This document shows positions 18,471 through 27,278 of a stretch of DNA of 64,000 nt, one piece after another. Numbering within the stretch: position 1 is the stretch's first letter; every line of letters starts with the position of its first letter. The translations under genes and the position numbers were made by a program. The notes beneath the pieces are model-generated. The model made no database searches, was not told the origin of the DNA, and saw only the letters and a program-made list of their open reading frames with translations. This DNA is from Bacteroides sp. (GTDB lineage: Bacteria; Bacteroidota; Bacteroidia; Bacteroidales; Bacteroidaceae), in the NCBI GenBank assembly GCA_019416685.1, contig DXWV01000057.1, forward strand, positions 59,455 to 123,454, written 5' to 3'.

Positions 18471-18576
18471 AGAAGTTAGAATTTAGGAGTTAGTAGTTAG
18501 AATCTATGCAGTATGACAACATTTTATTCCGAATGGATTCTAGCTCCTAACTACTAGCTACTATCTACTAACTTCT
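18471..18576. repeat. TAGT-type hairpin repeat between lacI-type gene and oxidoreductase
   Basis: Outer arms AGAAGTTAG (18471-18479) and CTAACTTCT (18568-18576), with TAGTAGTTAGAATC facing GATTCTAGCTCCTAAC inside and a loop beginning TATGCAGTATGACAAC. The minus-strand stop codon of the regulator gene (18575-18577) lies inside the arm. The repeat at 32044 has the same inner loop sequence, so the two copies are related beyond simple TAGT tandems. Confidence 0.8.
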
Positions 18577-19648
18577 AAAAATTATTGTTCAAATAATATT
18601 TCAGATTCTCTTTAATGAGAATATCTATCGGCATCAGATTTACTTTCTCGGGGTCTTGTTTCAACACAAGATGATTACACAACGATTTAATGCCATTATA
18701 TCCTTGTTGTTCGGGACGTTGGGCTATCAAAGCAGTAATCACTCCCTCGGAGAGTAATTCTGTGTTTTTATCAATCAAGTCGTATCCCACCAATTTTATA
18801 TTTCTCAATCCTCTTTCTTTGAGATAATTCCCTAAAATGTAACAAGTTGAATTGAATATAACAGCTCCCTCTATCCGTGGGTTATCATAAAATATCTTAT
18901 CCAATTTTGCAAAATTATATTCAGAATCGGCAATCTTTAGCTCAACCTCATGCAGTTTTCCTCCGAATCCATTCTCGTTCAGATATTGCAAGAAACCTTC
19001 TTTACGGTTCCTCCCCTGATTGGAATCGTTCTTTCCATTATGAATGATCCGGGATATCAGAATGTCCGGTTGATTACCAATCTGACTTGTCAATAACTTG
19101 GCTGCAATAAATCCTGCATCAAAAGATTCTGTACCAAAATAAGCCAGTTGGTGTTCACCCGCTATATTGGAATCGACATAGACATAAGGGATATTTCTGA
19201 TATCGAGCATACTGGAAAGACGACTCACAGAATCGGTAAACAAGGTAGCAATCAACACTCCATCTATCTCTTCTTCATCAAACAGATTGCGTACAATCAC
19301 ATCAAAGGTGCTATTATCGTACTGGTCAAAAAAGAGTTTGGTTACATTGATATTATAAAGTTCCGTCTCGGAAGCGGCTTTATCTATCCCTTCGGAAATG
19401 GCTTCCCAATACTCTCCTGATTCAAAAGAGGGGGTGATTGCAATAAAATGATATTGTTTCTTAGAAGCAAGAGAACGTGCCATCAGATTGGGCTGATAGT
19501 TTGCCTTTTCGAGGATAGCCTTTACTTTTTTCTCATTCTCTTCGGATACACGCCCACGGTTGTGGATCACCCGATCTACCGTACCAACAGATACACCCGC
19601 CATTTCGGCAATGTCTATAATACGAATATTTGAAGATTCTTTGTTCAT
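18575..19648 (-). CDS. LacI family transcriptional regulator
   Basis: 357 residues. N-terminal LacI helix-turn-helix IRIIDIAEMAGVSVGTVDRVIHNRGRVSEE and hinge helix NLMARSLASKK, then a periplasmic-binding-protein-like effector domain (FIAITPSFESGEYWEAISEG, DGVLIATLF, KLVGYDLIDKN). The gene is first in the unit that continues to the mannonate oxidoreductase and uxuA, so it probably represses uronate catabolism and responds to a hexuronate pathway intermediate. A 14-bp palindrome with a central CG lies about 70 bp upstream of its start and is a fitting operator. Confidence 0.93.
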   Translation of the reverse strand: MNKESSNIRIIDIAEMAGVSVGTVDRVIHNRGRVSEENEKKVKAILEKANYQPNLMARSLASKKQYHFIAITPSFESGEYWEAISEGIDKAASETELYNINVTKLFFDQYDNSTFDVIVRNLFDEEEIDGVLIATLFTDSVSRLSSMLDIRNIPYVYVDSNIAGEHQLAYFGTESFDAGFIAAKLLTSQIGNQPDILISRIIHNGKNDSNQGRNRKEGFLQYLNENGFGGKLHEVELKIADSEYNFAKLDKIFYDNPRIEGAVIFNSTCYILGNYLKERGLRNIKLVGYDLIDKNTELLSEGVITALIAQRPEQQGYNGIKSLCNHLVLKQDPEKVNLMPIDILIKENLKYYLNNNF

Positions 19649-19715
19649 AGGATAAATAGCTTAAACTCTATTTTTCTTCTGCAAAAATAAGATGAATAAT
19701 CTGAATAAGCAATAA

Positions 19716-19729
19716 TGTGTGCGCACACA
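19716..19729. promoter_or_regulatory. Candidate LacI-family operator
   Basis: Perfect palindrome TGTGTGCGCACACA with CG at its centre, as in many LacI/GalR-family operators. It is 67 bp upstream of the regulator start. No second copy was seen in the 16-20 kb region. Autoregulation of the uxu operon is inferred. Confidence 0.6.
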
Positions 19730-19834
19730 CATTGTATACACAAAAAGATATACAACTATAATTCAGCAACTTACAGCAGCATCAATGAATAATAATATGT
19801 TGTCAAACATATAAAGAGCTTAAGTTTAGCTTTC

Positions 19835-19855
19835 ATTATACTATAATAGTATAAT
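19835..19855. promoter_or_regulatory. Candidate Fur-type operator upstream of xusA
   Basis: A perfect 10-1-10 palindrome, ATTATACTAT A ATAGTATAAT. Fur boxes have a 9-1-9 palindromic form and are A+T rich, and the downstream operon imports iron-siderophores, so Fur binding is plausible. It lies about 190 bp before the xusA start, in the 399-bp gap shared with the divergent LacI-type gene. A possible -7 box TACCTTTA is at 19911-19918. An A+T-rich palindrome could also be a terminator-like structure. Confidence 0.45.
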
Positions 19856-20047
19856 CAGTGATATATTAGTTCGTTATCCTTCAATCAATTTTATTCTATT
19901 TTAAGTAATATACCTTTAAATGGTGATTGCAGCGTATTACATCCACGATATTTCCCATATATAGATTACCTAATCATAGCGATTGTACAGACTCTAAATT
20001 ATAAAGACCTTTGCAAAGTTTTAAAAATAAATAATAATAAAAGCACA

Positions 20048-22432
20048 TTGGAAGCAAAAAGATTTAAACTGGTTCTCCTATTTTTAATAACTGTCTGCCT
20101 GTTCTCTGTTTCTGCGCAAAAACAGAGAGCGATGTTGTCAGGGAAAATTATATCTACCGAAACCAAAGAAACCATTGACTTTGCCACCGTCTATTTAAAA
20201 GGTACTACCTTTGGCTGTACCACCAACGAAAAGGGCATTTATCACTTAAAGGCTCCGGCTGGTCATTATACATTGGTTGTGTCTGCTGTGGGTTTTGAAA
20301 CAGTAGAGAAAAAAGTAGAACTGACACAAGACGAGAGAAACAAACTAAATATTATGATCAATCCGGCTACTACAGAACTGGATGAAGTAGTAGTGACCTC
20401 CACGGGTGTAAGCCGCATAAAAAGATCCGCATTTAATGCTGTAGCAGTAGATACGAAAGAACTTCAGAATACCACAAAGAATCTAAGTGATGCACTAACC
20501 AAAGCACCGGGAATGAAACTCCGTGAATCGGGTGGTGTAGGTTCGGATATGCAACTCATGCTTGACGGTTTCAGCGGTAAGCACGTCAAGGTATTTATTG
20601 ATGGCGTACCTCAGGAGGGTGTGGGAAGCTCTTTTGGATTGAATAATATCCCTGTGAACTTTGCCGATCGCATCGAAGTATATAAAGGTGTAGTGCCGGT
20701 AGGTTTTGGTACGGACGCCATTGGTGGTGTCATCAATATTGTCACCAACAAAAAACGCCAGCGTTGGTTTCTGGATGCATCTTATTCTTACGGATCGTTC
20801 AATACTCACAAGTCATACGCCAACTTCGGACAGACTTTCAATAACGGATTTACTTATGAAATCAATGCTTTCCAGAACTATTCGGATAACGACTACTATG
20901 TGGATTCTCCCATAGAAGATTTTGAAACCGGTAGAATTGACAGAGATAAGAAAGTGCGTGTGAAGCGTTTCAATGATACCTATCATAATGAAGCCGTTAT
21001 TGGTAAACTTGGAGTAGTAGACAAGAGATGGGCGGATCGGTTGATGTTTGGTTTTACCTACTCCAATATGTATAAAGATATACAAACAGGCGTACGTCAG
21101 GAGATTGTATATGGCCAGAAGCATCGTAAAGGACATTCGCTGATGCCCTCGTTGGAGTACAACAAGCGTAACCTGTTCACAAAAGGCCTGGATGTAGTGT
21201 TAACGGCCAATTATAACAAAAATATGACAACGAATGTGGATACCGCTTCGTATAAGTACAACTGGTATGGAGATAAGAAGTTACTGAATTCACCGGGAGA
21301 ACAATCCAATCAGTATTCAAAAGCGGATAACAATAACTGGAACGGTACTTTAACCCTTAATTATCGTATCGGCAAGGCTCATATGCTGACTTTCAATCAT
21401 GTGTTAAATACCTTCCATCGCTCTAATACCTCTCTGCTTGCCAAAGAAGAACAAAAAGATGCTATTGCCAAAGAGACCCGCAAAAATATTTCCGGCTTGT
21501 CTTATCGCCTGATGCCATCCGAAAAATGGAACCTCTCCGTGTTTGGTAAATACTACGACCAATTCGTGGCAGGTCCGATAGCTACAACTACTAATCAGGA
21601 TAAATATGTACGTACCACCCGTAGCATCAATTCCATGGGTTACGGAGCAGCAGGTACCTATTTCATTCTATCCGGTTTACAGGTGAAGGTATCTTATGAG
21701 AAAGCCTACCGTCTGCCCACTATCGAAGAGATGTTTGGTGATGAAGACCTGGAGATGGGAGACATCGGTATCAAACCGGAGAGCAGTGATAACCTAAACC
21801 TTAATCTGAGTTATAATAAAACTTTCGGTAAGCATTCCGTATACGTAGACGGAGGGTTGATATATCGTAATACAAAAGATTATATCCAACGTAATATTGC
21901 AGATCTGAGTGGAGGAAAATATGCCGCTACTTATATTAACTATGGTAAAGTATTGACAAAAGGATATAATATCTCCGCCCGTTATGGGTTCGGAAAATGG
22001 TTGAGTATAGGAGGTAATTTCACGCAAATGAATGTACGTGACAACATGAAAACCTCCATTTCCAGTAGCGCAGCCAATCTTGCCTATGGTGAACGTATGC
22101 CCAACCTACCCTATATGTTTGCCGATTCGGATGTATCCTTCTACTGGCGGAATCTTTGGAAGAAAGGCAATACACTGACCATGTCTTATGACAATCAGTA
22201 TTTGCATAGTTTCACTTATTATTCATCCAATCTTGGTTCAAATAAAGGTGATTATGTGGTACCCAATCAATTCTCACACAATCTGGCACTCTCATATAGC
22301 CTTCAGAATGGCCGGTATAATATATCGTTTGAGTGCCGTAACTTCACGAACGAGAAATTGTATGATAACTTCAGCCTTCAAAAAGCCGGACGTGCATTCT
22401 ATGGAAAGGTTCGCATACATTTTGGAAACTAA
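20048..22432 (+). CDS. xusA: TonB-dependent xenosiderophore receptor XusA
   Basis: 794 residues. The start appears to be TTG at 20048: the next in-frame ATG is inside the mature protein, while the TTG reading gives the signal peptide KRFKLVLLFLITVCLFSVSAQ. A carboxypeptidase-D regulatory-like domain follows (AMLSGKIISTETKETIDFATVYLKG...), then a TonB box/plug (ELDEVVVTSTG, LDGFSGKHVKVFIDGVPQEG, VPVGFGTDAIGGVINIVTNK) and a 22-strand barrel. The three-gene order receptor, DUF4374 lipoprotein, PepSY membrane protein matches xusABC of B. thetaiotaomicron, which takes up ferric enterobactin-type siderophores of other bacteria. Iron control is suggested by the palindrome at 19835. Confidence 0.85.
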   Translation: MEAKRFKLVLLFLITVCLFSVSAQKQRAMLSGKIISTETKETIDFATVYLKGTTFGCTTNEKGIYHLKAPAGHYTLVVSAVGFETVEKKVELTQDERNKLNIMINPATTELDEVVVTSTGVSRIKRSAFNAVAVDTKELQNTTKNLSDALTKAPGMKLRESGGVGSDMQLMLDGFSGKHVKVFIDGVPQEGVGSSFGLNNIPVNFADRIEVYKGVVPVGFGTDAIGGVINIVTNKKRQRWFLDASYSYGSFNTHKSYANFGQTFNNGFTYEINAFQNYSDNDYYVDSPIEDFETGRIDRDKKVRVKRFNDTYHNEAVIGKLGVVDKRWADRLMFGFTYSNMYKDIQTGVRQEIVYGQKHRKGHSLMPSLEYNKRNLFTKGLDVVLTANYNKNMTTNVDTASYKYNWYGDKKLLNSPGEQSNQYSKADNNNWNGTLTLNYRIGKAHMLTFNHVLNTFHRSNTSLLAKEEQKDAIAKETRKNISGLSYRLMPSEKWNLSVFGKYYDQFVAGPIATTTNQDKYVRTTRSINSMGYGAAGTYFILSGLQVKVSYEKAYRLPTIEEMFGDEDLEMGDIGIKPESSDNLNLNLSYNKTFGKHSVYVDGGLIYRNTKDYIQRNIADLSGGKYAATYINYGKVLTKGYNISARYGFGKWLSIGGNFTQMNVRDNMKTSISSSAANLAYGERMPNLPYMFADSDVSFYWRNLWKKGNTLTMSYDNQYLHSFTYYSSNLGSNKGDYVVPNQFSHNLALSYSLQNGRYNISFECRNFTNEKLYDNFSLQKAGRAFYGKVRIHFGN

Positions 22433-22471
22433 AAAACAATAAGTAATGGTTCAAAATTATATGATACTATC

Positions 22472-22571
22472 ATTGAAACGCAGAAACTCACAGATTCACG
22501 CAAAGCATATCATCGCCAAGTATAGCGCAGCCATTTAATCTGCGAAAATCTGCGATCATTTGCGTTTCAAT
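22472..22571. repeat. 100-bp interspersed hairpin element, copy 3
   Basis: Nearly identical to copy 2 (16066-16165), with only scattered changes and conserved flanks on both sides (ATTATATGATA to the left, GTATGAACTAAATTT to the right). It occupies the gap between xusA and xusB, so it would be transcribed within the operon. Confidence 0.8.
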
Positions 22572-22653
22572 AAAACACTATCATTGTATGAACTAAATTT
22601 AAAGTACGACTTAGATAAAAATAAACAACAAATCGTTTTAAATTAAAAATAAC

Positions 22654-24051
22654 ATGAAGAAAAACTTCTTTTTAAATGGACTATTTGCTACAGCAATGGT
22701 CGGATTGACATTGACAGCCTGCTCAGATGATGAACAGGGTAATGGAGCAGGTACTGTAGGCAAAGGTGAATATGTAATCGCAGCCTCTGTCACAGCCTCC
22801 GGAAATACAACTAACGTTCTGCTGACTTCCGAAACTTTAAACGGAGGAACTGTCTCCACTATAAATAATGGCCTTGTGAACGATGGTGCAACCCAATGGG
22901 TATTTTATAAGGACCAATATCTGTATGGGTTGACATACAATCAGGGAAATGCCGGCACAACCCGGTCGTATTTCATGAATGCCAACTATGAGGTACAGGC
23001 ACGCTCAGGAGAATATGCCGTCAAGAGATTTACCACCTACGGTATCTATGACAAGTATATCATGACTTCTTCCACCGGCGACGGACCTACGGAATATGCT
23101 GACGAGAATGGATATTTGCCAAAGATGTTTTTGTTGTCTTATCTGGATGTAGCAGCCGAAACATATACTACCAATAATACCCAGAATAAAGCATACATGT
23201 CAGAAAACTTTTTGGGTAATGGCGAATTTGTAACACTTGCAGGTATCCTGGAACATAACAATAAAATTTATAGTGCTGCAGTTCCAATGGGTTTGAGCCA
23301 ATATGGTGGAAAAGCCAACGGGGGTCAATGGATATTGCCGGGTAACGAAGATCTGGTAAAAACTGAAGATGGTGGTTCGAACAGTAGCAGCTATAAAAAA
23401 GGAGAACTACAGTGGACACAATACCCTAACGAATGCTGGGTAGCAATTTTTGATGACGAGACGCTTACAACCAAGAAGCTTATCAAAACAGAACAGATCA
23501 GCTATGCCTGTGGCCGTATGAAGTCTCAGTACTACCAGACTATCTGGAGCGCAGATAACGGCGATATCTATGTATTCTCCCCCAGCTATGCCAAGACAAT
23601 GAGCGATGCCCGTCAACGTACTACACTGGATGCCGGAGTGGTACGTATCAAAGCCGGAACAGAAGAATTTGATCCGAACTACTATTATAGCATTGAAGCA
23701 CAGAGCGGCGGGAAGTCTTTCCTCCGTTGCTGGCACCTCACAGGAGATTATTTCCTGATGTTGATGTACGACCGTCCTTTAAGTGAAGAAGATTTTGTTG
23801 CCAACCAACTGGCTATTTACAAAGGAACAACCGGAAAACTTACTTATGTAGATGGCCTGCCATCAGCTGATCAGATCTCTGGTTTCGGTAATACCCCGTA
23901 TACAGAAAACGGTTTCACTTATATCACAGTTACAACTACTACCGGCCATCCTGCCATCTACAAGATTGACCCGACAAATGCTACCGCAACAATGGGTATA
24001 GCAGTAGAAGCAACACAAGTCAGCGGTGTTGGTAGATTGAAAGTAAAATAA
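22654..24051 (+). CDS. xusB: DUF4374 surface lipoprotein XusB
   Basis: 465 residues. Lipoprotein signal MKKNFFLNGLFATAMVGLTL followed by TAC, acylated Cys then SDDEQ, a charged +2/+3 region seen in exported Bacteroides surface lipoproteins. The body is the DUF4374 domain, a repeated beta-rich fold (TQWVFYKDQYLYGLTYNQG..., NDQ-type blades) that I expect to be a beta-propeller. XusB binds the siderophore at the cell surface in B. thetaiotaomicron. Position between the TonB receptor and the PepSY protein supports the call. Confidence 0.85.
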   Translation: MKKNFFLNGLFATAMVGLTLTACSDDEQGNGAGTVGKGEYVIAASVTASGNTTNVLLTSETLNGGTVSTINNGLVNDGATQWVFYKDQYLYGLTYNQGNAGTTRSYFMNANYEVQARSGEYAVKRFTTYGIYDKYIMTSSTGDGPTEYADENGYLPKMFLLSYLDVAAETYTTNNTQNKAYMSENFLGNGEFVTLAGILEHNNKIYSAAVPMGLSQYGGKANGGQWILPGNEDLVKTEDGGSNSSSYKKGELQWTQYPNECWVAIFDDETLTTKKLIKTEQISYACGRMKSQYYQTIWSADNGDIYVFSPSYAKTMSDARQRTTLDAGVVRIKAGTEEFDPNYYYSIEAQSGGKSFLRCWHLTGDYFLMLMYDRPLSEEDFVANQLAIYKGTTGKLTYVDGLPSADQISGFGNTPYTENGFTYITVTTTTGHPAIYKIDPTNATATMGIAVEATQVSGVGRLKVK

Positions 24052-24077
24052 ATAGTAGCATAAAATAACAGATTGAA

Positions 24078-24107
24078 GAGCCTGCAAGCCTTATGTGTTG
24101 CAGGCTC
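24078..24107 (+). terminator. Strong hairpin between xusB and xusC
   Basis: Perfect 10-bp stem GAGCCTGCAA / TTGCAGGCTC with a 10-base loop. No T-run follows (CTTTCATGACC), so it is more likely an attenuator or 3'-end stabiliser that lowers xusC relative to xusB than a full terminator. Confidence 0.55.
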
Positions 24108-24134
24108 CTTTCATGACCTCACTAAAGAAGATAT

Positions 24135-25358
24135 ATGAAGAAGATATTTCGCCAAATACATCTCTGGCTTTCTATTCCTTTCGGCTTAATCATTACTGTC
24201 ATCTGCTTCTCCGGAGCAGCTTTAGTTTTCGAAAATGAAATTATGGAATTGTGCCGGCACGACTTTTATTATGTCAGTAAGGTAGAAGAGACTCCCCTAC
24301 CCGCCGGAGAACTGGCACAGAAAGTAGCAGCAACTCTGCCTGATAGTATATCAGTGACGGGGATCAGCATTTCATCCGATCCGGCAAAAGCATATCAGGT
24401 CAACCTCTCCAAACCCAGACGGGCGTCTGTATATATTGATCAGTATACAGGTGAAATAAAAGGAAAATATGAACGTGCCCCGTTTTTTACGACCATGTTC
24501 AAGCTACACAGATGGTTGCTGGATAGCATGAAACCAGATGGAGGTATCTTTTGGGGTAAGATGATTGTTGGCGTCAGCACGTTGATGTTTATCTTTGTGC
24601 TGATATCCGGAATTATTATCTGGATTCCACGTAGTGCCAAAGCTCTGAAAAACAGCCTCAAGATTTCAGTTAATAAAGGCTGGAAAAGATTCTGGTACGA
24701 TTTGCATATAGCAGGAGGACTATACACATTCATTTTCTTATTAGCGTTGTCTCTCACCGGACTGACATGGTCTTTCTCCTGGTATCGCACAGGATTCTAT
24801 AAAGTATTCGGAGTAGAAATGCAAGAGAAGGGAGAATTGAGAATGGAGAATGGAGAAGGAAAGAAGAGAGATATGCAAGAGAAAGAAAGAAGCGAGAAGG
24901 AAGGAGAGAACAGAAAAGGAAGAAACCAGAGAAAAGGCGAAACACAATCCCTTCTCCCTTCTCAATTCTCCCCTCTCCCTTCTCCTTATGCCTTGTGGCA
25001 AAAAGTATACGAGCAAGTGAAAGCTCAAAATCCCGATTATAAACAAATCACTGTATCAAACGGTACGGCAAATGTCTCTTTCAACCGCTTCGGTAATCAA
25101 CGTGCATCAGACCGTTACAGTTTTAATCCGAGAAATGGAGAAATAACTGAGACTACACTTTATAAAGACCTGGATAATTCCGGCAAGATACGTGGATGGA
25201 TTTTCTCTGTACATGTTGGTAGCTGGGGAGGTATGTTTACCCGGATTCTGAGTTTTATAGCTTCACTGTTGGGTGCTACCCTGCCCCTGACAGGATATTA
25301 TCTATGGATAAAAAAAGAAATAGTCCGCTCGGCAAGAAAAAAAAGAAAAAGAGGTTGA
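24135..25358 (+). CDS. xusC: PepSY-domain inner-membrane protein XusC
   Basis: 407 residues with the PepSY-associated membrane protein plan: helix 1 (LWLSIPFGLIITVICFSGAALVF), a periplasmic PepSY region, paired helices (MIVGVSTLMFIFVLISGIIIWIP and DLHIAGGLYTFIFLLALSLTGLTW) with His residues such as HLW, KLHRWL and DLHIAGG that may bind haem or metal, a second PepSY region and a last helix (FIASLLGATLPLTGYYLWI). XusC-type proteins are thought to act in reductive release of iron from siderophores. Odd feature: residues ~230-285 are a highly charged K/E/R/G stretch encoded by a purine-rich inverted repeat, unlike the rest of the protein and presumably a loop insertion. Confidence 0.85.
   Translation: MKKIFRQIHLWLSIPFGLIITVICFSGAALVFENEIMELCRHDFYYVSKVEETPLPAGELAQKVAATLPDSISVTGISISSDPAKAYQVNLSKPRRASVYIDQYTGEIKGKYERAPFFTTMFKLHRWLLDSMKPDGGIFWGKMIVGVSTLMFIFVLISGIIIWIPRSAKALKNSLKISVNKGWKRFWYDLHIAGGLYTFIFLLALSLTGLTWSFSWYRTGFYKVFGVEMQEKGELRMENGEGKKRDMQEKERSEKEGENRKGRNQRKGETQSLLPSQFSPLPSPYALWQKVYEQVKAQNPDYKQITVSNGTANVSFNRFGNQRASDRYSFNPRNGEITETTLYKDLDNSGKIRGWIFSVHVGSWGGMFTRILSFIASLLGATLPLTGYYLWIKKEIVRSARKKRKRG
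24831..24971. repeat. Purine-rich inverted repeat inside xusC
   Basis: Arms GGAGAATTGAGAA (24831-24843) and TTCTCAATTCTCC (24959-24971), perfectly complementary, extended by further GGAGAA and TTCTCC blocks on either side (about 24822-24987). The segment between is almost all purines on the plus strand. It stays in frame and encodes the low-complexity charged insert of XusC. The BioB-BioA linker at 36072-36112 uses the same GGGAGAAGG units. Confidence 0.8.
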
Positions 25359-25565
25359 TATTCGTTATAAATCAAGCAATTACATAAAATCAAGAATCCA
25401 TACACCATCTTAATATTTCCTCTGAAAGGATCTTTATAATTGCTTTTTTGGTAACTATACATTTATCGAATGAAGCATAGCTATTATGTATCGAAGAAAT
25501 CATTGGAAATAATAAATTAACAACATTAACAGCGTTTCTTAATCACAAATTTTAGCCTGACAAGA

Positions 25566-25646
25566 GTACGTACTTTTTATAGATAAGAGTACGTACTCTT
25601 CTTATATAAAAGTACGTATTTAACACACACTTAAATACGTACTTTT
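25566..25646. promoter_or_regulatory. GTACGTA array upstream of the DUF418 gene
   Basis: Four GTACGTA motifs within 80 bp. Two are GTACGTAC (25566-25573 and 25589-25596), the second within the palindrome AAGAGTACGTACTCTT (25585-25600). The other two form a perfect 16-bp inverted repeat, AAAAGTACGTATTTAA (25608-25623) and TTAAATACGTACTTTT (25631-25646), with a 7-base loop. They lie in the 502-bp gap between xusC and the DUF418 gene, which otherwise holds no gene. Could be an operator array or a terminator for xusC. Confidence 0.6.
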
Positions 25647-25860
25647 ACAGCATAAAGAACACATTATTTAACCACACTGTCATTCAACAAATTACATTCA
25701 CATTTACTCTTTACCATCCATAACCTTCAACGACGATTATCAGTCAATAAGTACTGTTTTGATAACTGAGAACGAATAGAAAAAACTGTTCGAAAATAAA
25801 TATTTATCAAAAAGAACCTGATGAATGACAATTAATTACTATGTTTGCAACCATAAGTTA

Positions 25861-27060
25861 ATGAAAAACAGAAACAATTGTATGCAACCCACAGTAAATA
25901 AAACACCACGTATTGAAGTAATAGATGCCTTGAGAGGATTTGCCGTAATGGCAATTTTATTGGTACACAGTTTAGAACATTTTATATTCCCGGTCTATCC
26001 GACCGATTCACCCGAATGGCTGAACATTCTTGATAACGGAACACTTAATGTAGTATTCTCACTCTTTGCCGGAAAGTCTTACGCAATATTTGCTTTACTT
26101 TTCGGATTTACATTTTATATCCAATGCCACAATCAAGAGAAGAAGGGAAAAGATTTTGGCTATCGCTTTCTTTGGAGGTTAGTATTATTAGTTGGTTTTG
26201 CTACCATAAACGCCGCATTCTTTCCTGCGGGAGATGTATTACTGCTTTTCTCTATTGTGGGGATTGTATTGTTCTTAGTGCGGAAATGGAGTGATAAAGC
26301 TATTCTGATCACAGCAATCTTTTTCCTGTTACAGCCCATTGAGTGGTACCATTATCTGATGAGTTTATTCGATCCGTCATACACGTTGCCCGATTTGGGT
26401 GTGAATGCAATGTATCAGGAAGTGGCCGAATATACTAAAGCAGGTAACTTCTGGAATTTCATTGCAGGTAATGTCACTTTGGGACAAAAAGCCAGTCTGT
26501 TTTGGGCTATCGGAGCAGGACGTTTTCTGCAAACAGCCGGACTTTTCTTAATGGGCCTGTACATCGGCAGAAAAGAGTTGTTCGTAACCACCGACTCGCA
26601 TCTTCGTTTTTGGATTAAGACGCTCATTGTTGCTGCCATATGTTTTGCCCCCCTCTATTCACTAAAAGAGTTGATTATGCAAAGCGAAAGTGACATAGTC
26701 AAACAGACAGTCGGTACTGCTTTTGATATGTGGCAAAAGTTTGCATTTACGTTTGTCCTGGTTGCGTCCTTTGTGATCCTGTATCAAAAAGAAAAATTCA
26801 GAAAGGCGGTAACAAACCTTCGTTTTTATGGAAAAATGAGTCTTACCAATTATATCAGCCAATCTATCATGGGAGCTATCATTTATTTTCCGTTCGGATT
26901 TTACCTGGCTCCTTACTGTGGCTATACAGTCAGTCTGATTATCGGTATTGTCCTTTTCTTACTGCAAGTCCGGTTCTGTAAATGGTGGCTATCCAAACAT
27001 AAACAAGGACCTTTGGAAAGTGTCTGGCATAAGTGGACATGGTTGTTGGCTGAAAAGTAA
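25861..27060 (+). CDS. DUF418 family membrane protein
   Basis: About 399 residues from ATG at 25861; an upstream ATG at 25825 and a downstream one at 25882 are alternatives. Opening RIEVIDALRGFAVMAILLVHSLEHF, then about ten membrane helices, and the DUF418 C-terminal block (FYGKMSLTNYISQSIMGAIIYFPFGF, LESVWHKWTW). DUF418 proteins resemble acyltransferase-3-like membrane proteins (DALRG motif) and are often called YeiB-like; their function is not established. The gene stands alone, convergent with the orphan susD, and is preceded by the GTACGTA array. Confidence 0.85.
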   Translation: MKNRNNCMQPTVNKTPRIEVIDALRGFAVMAILLVHSLEHFIFPVYPTDSPEWLNILDNGTLNVVFSLFAGKSYAIFALLFGFTFYIQCHNQEKKGKDFGYRFLWRLVLLVGFATINAAFFPAGDVLLLFSIVGIVLFLVRKWSDKAILITAIFFLLQPIEWYHYLMSLFDPSYTLPDLGVNAMYQEVAEYTKAGNFWNFIAGNVTLGQKASLFWAIGAGRFLQTAGLFLMGLYIGRKELFVTTDSHLRFWIKTLIVAAICFAPLYSLKELIMQSESDIVKQTVGTAFDMWQKFAFTFVLVASFVILYQKEKFRKAVTNLRFYGKMSLTNYISQSIMGAIIYFPFGFYLAPYCGYTVSLIIGIVLFLLQVRFCKWWLSKHKQGPLESVWHKWTWLLAEK

Positions 27061-27131
27061 TGAATATATTTCACCACAGAGTTTCACAAGTTATTTGTTT
27101 AAGTAGTTAATTCATACTATAACAGCATTTT

Positions 27132-27229
27132 ATTAAAACACAAATGATCGCAGATTAACGCAAATTAAGAGACTGTTGTTCTTTCTCTTTATATTCTTTG
27201 CGAAAATCTGCGATCATCTGCGTTTCAAT
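27132..27229. repeat. Interspersed hairpin element, copy 4 (diverged)
   Basis: 98-base copy with arms ATTAAAACACAAATGATCGC and GCGATCATCTGCGTTTCAAT. The arms match the other copies but the loop is different. The left flank again contains TTCATACTAT. It separates the convergent DUF418 and susD genes. A TTCACCACAGAGTTTCACA segment just before it (near 27068) recurs in similar form at about 53680. Confidence 0.7.
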
Positions 27230-27278
27230 AATTAATCATCGCTTGTCGTACCTCCCCGTGCAGGAAGCATCCGAAAGC

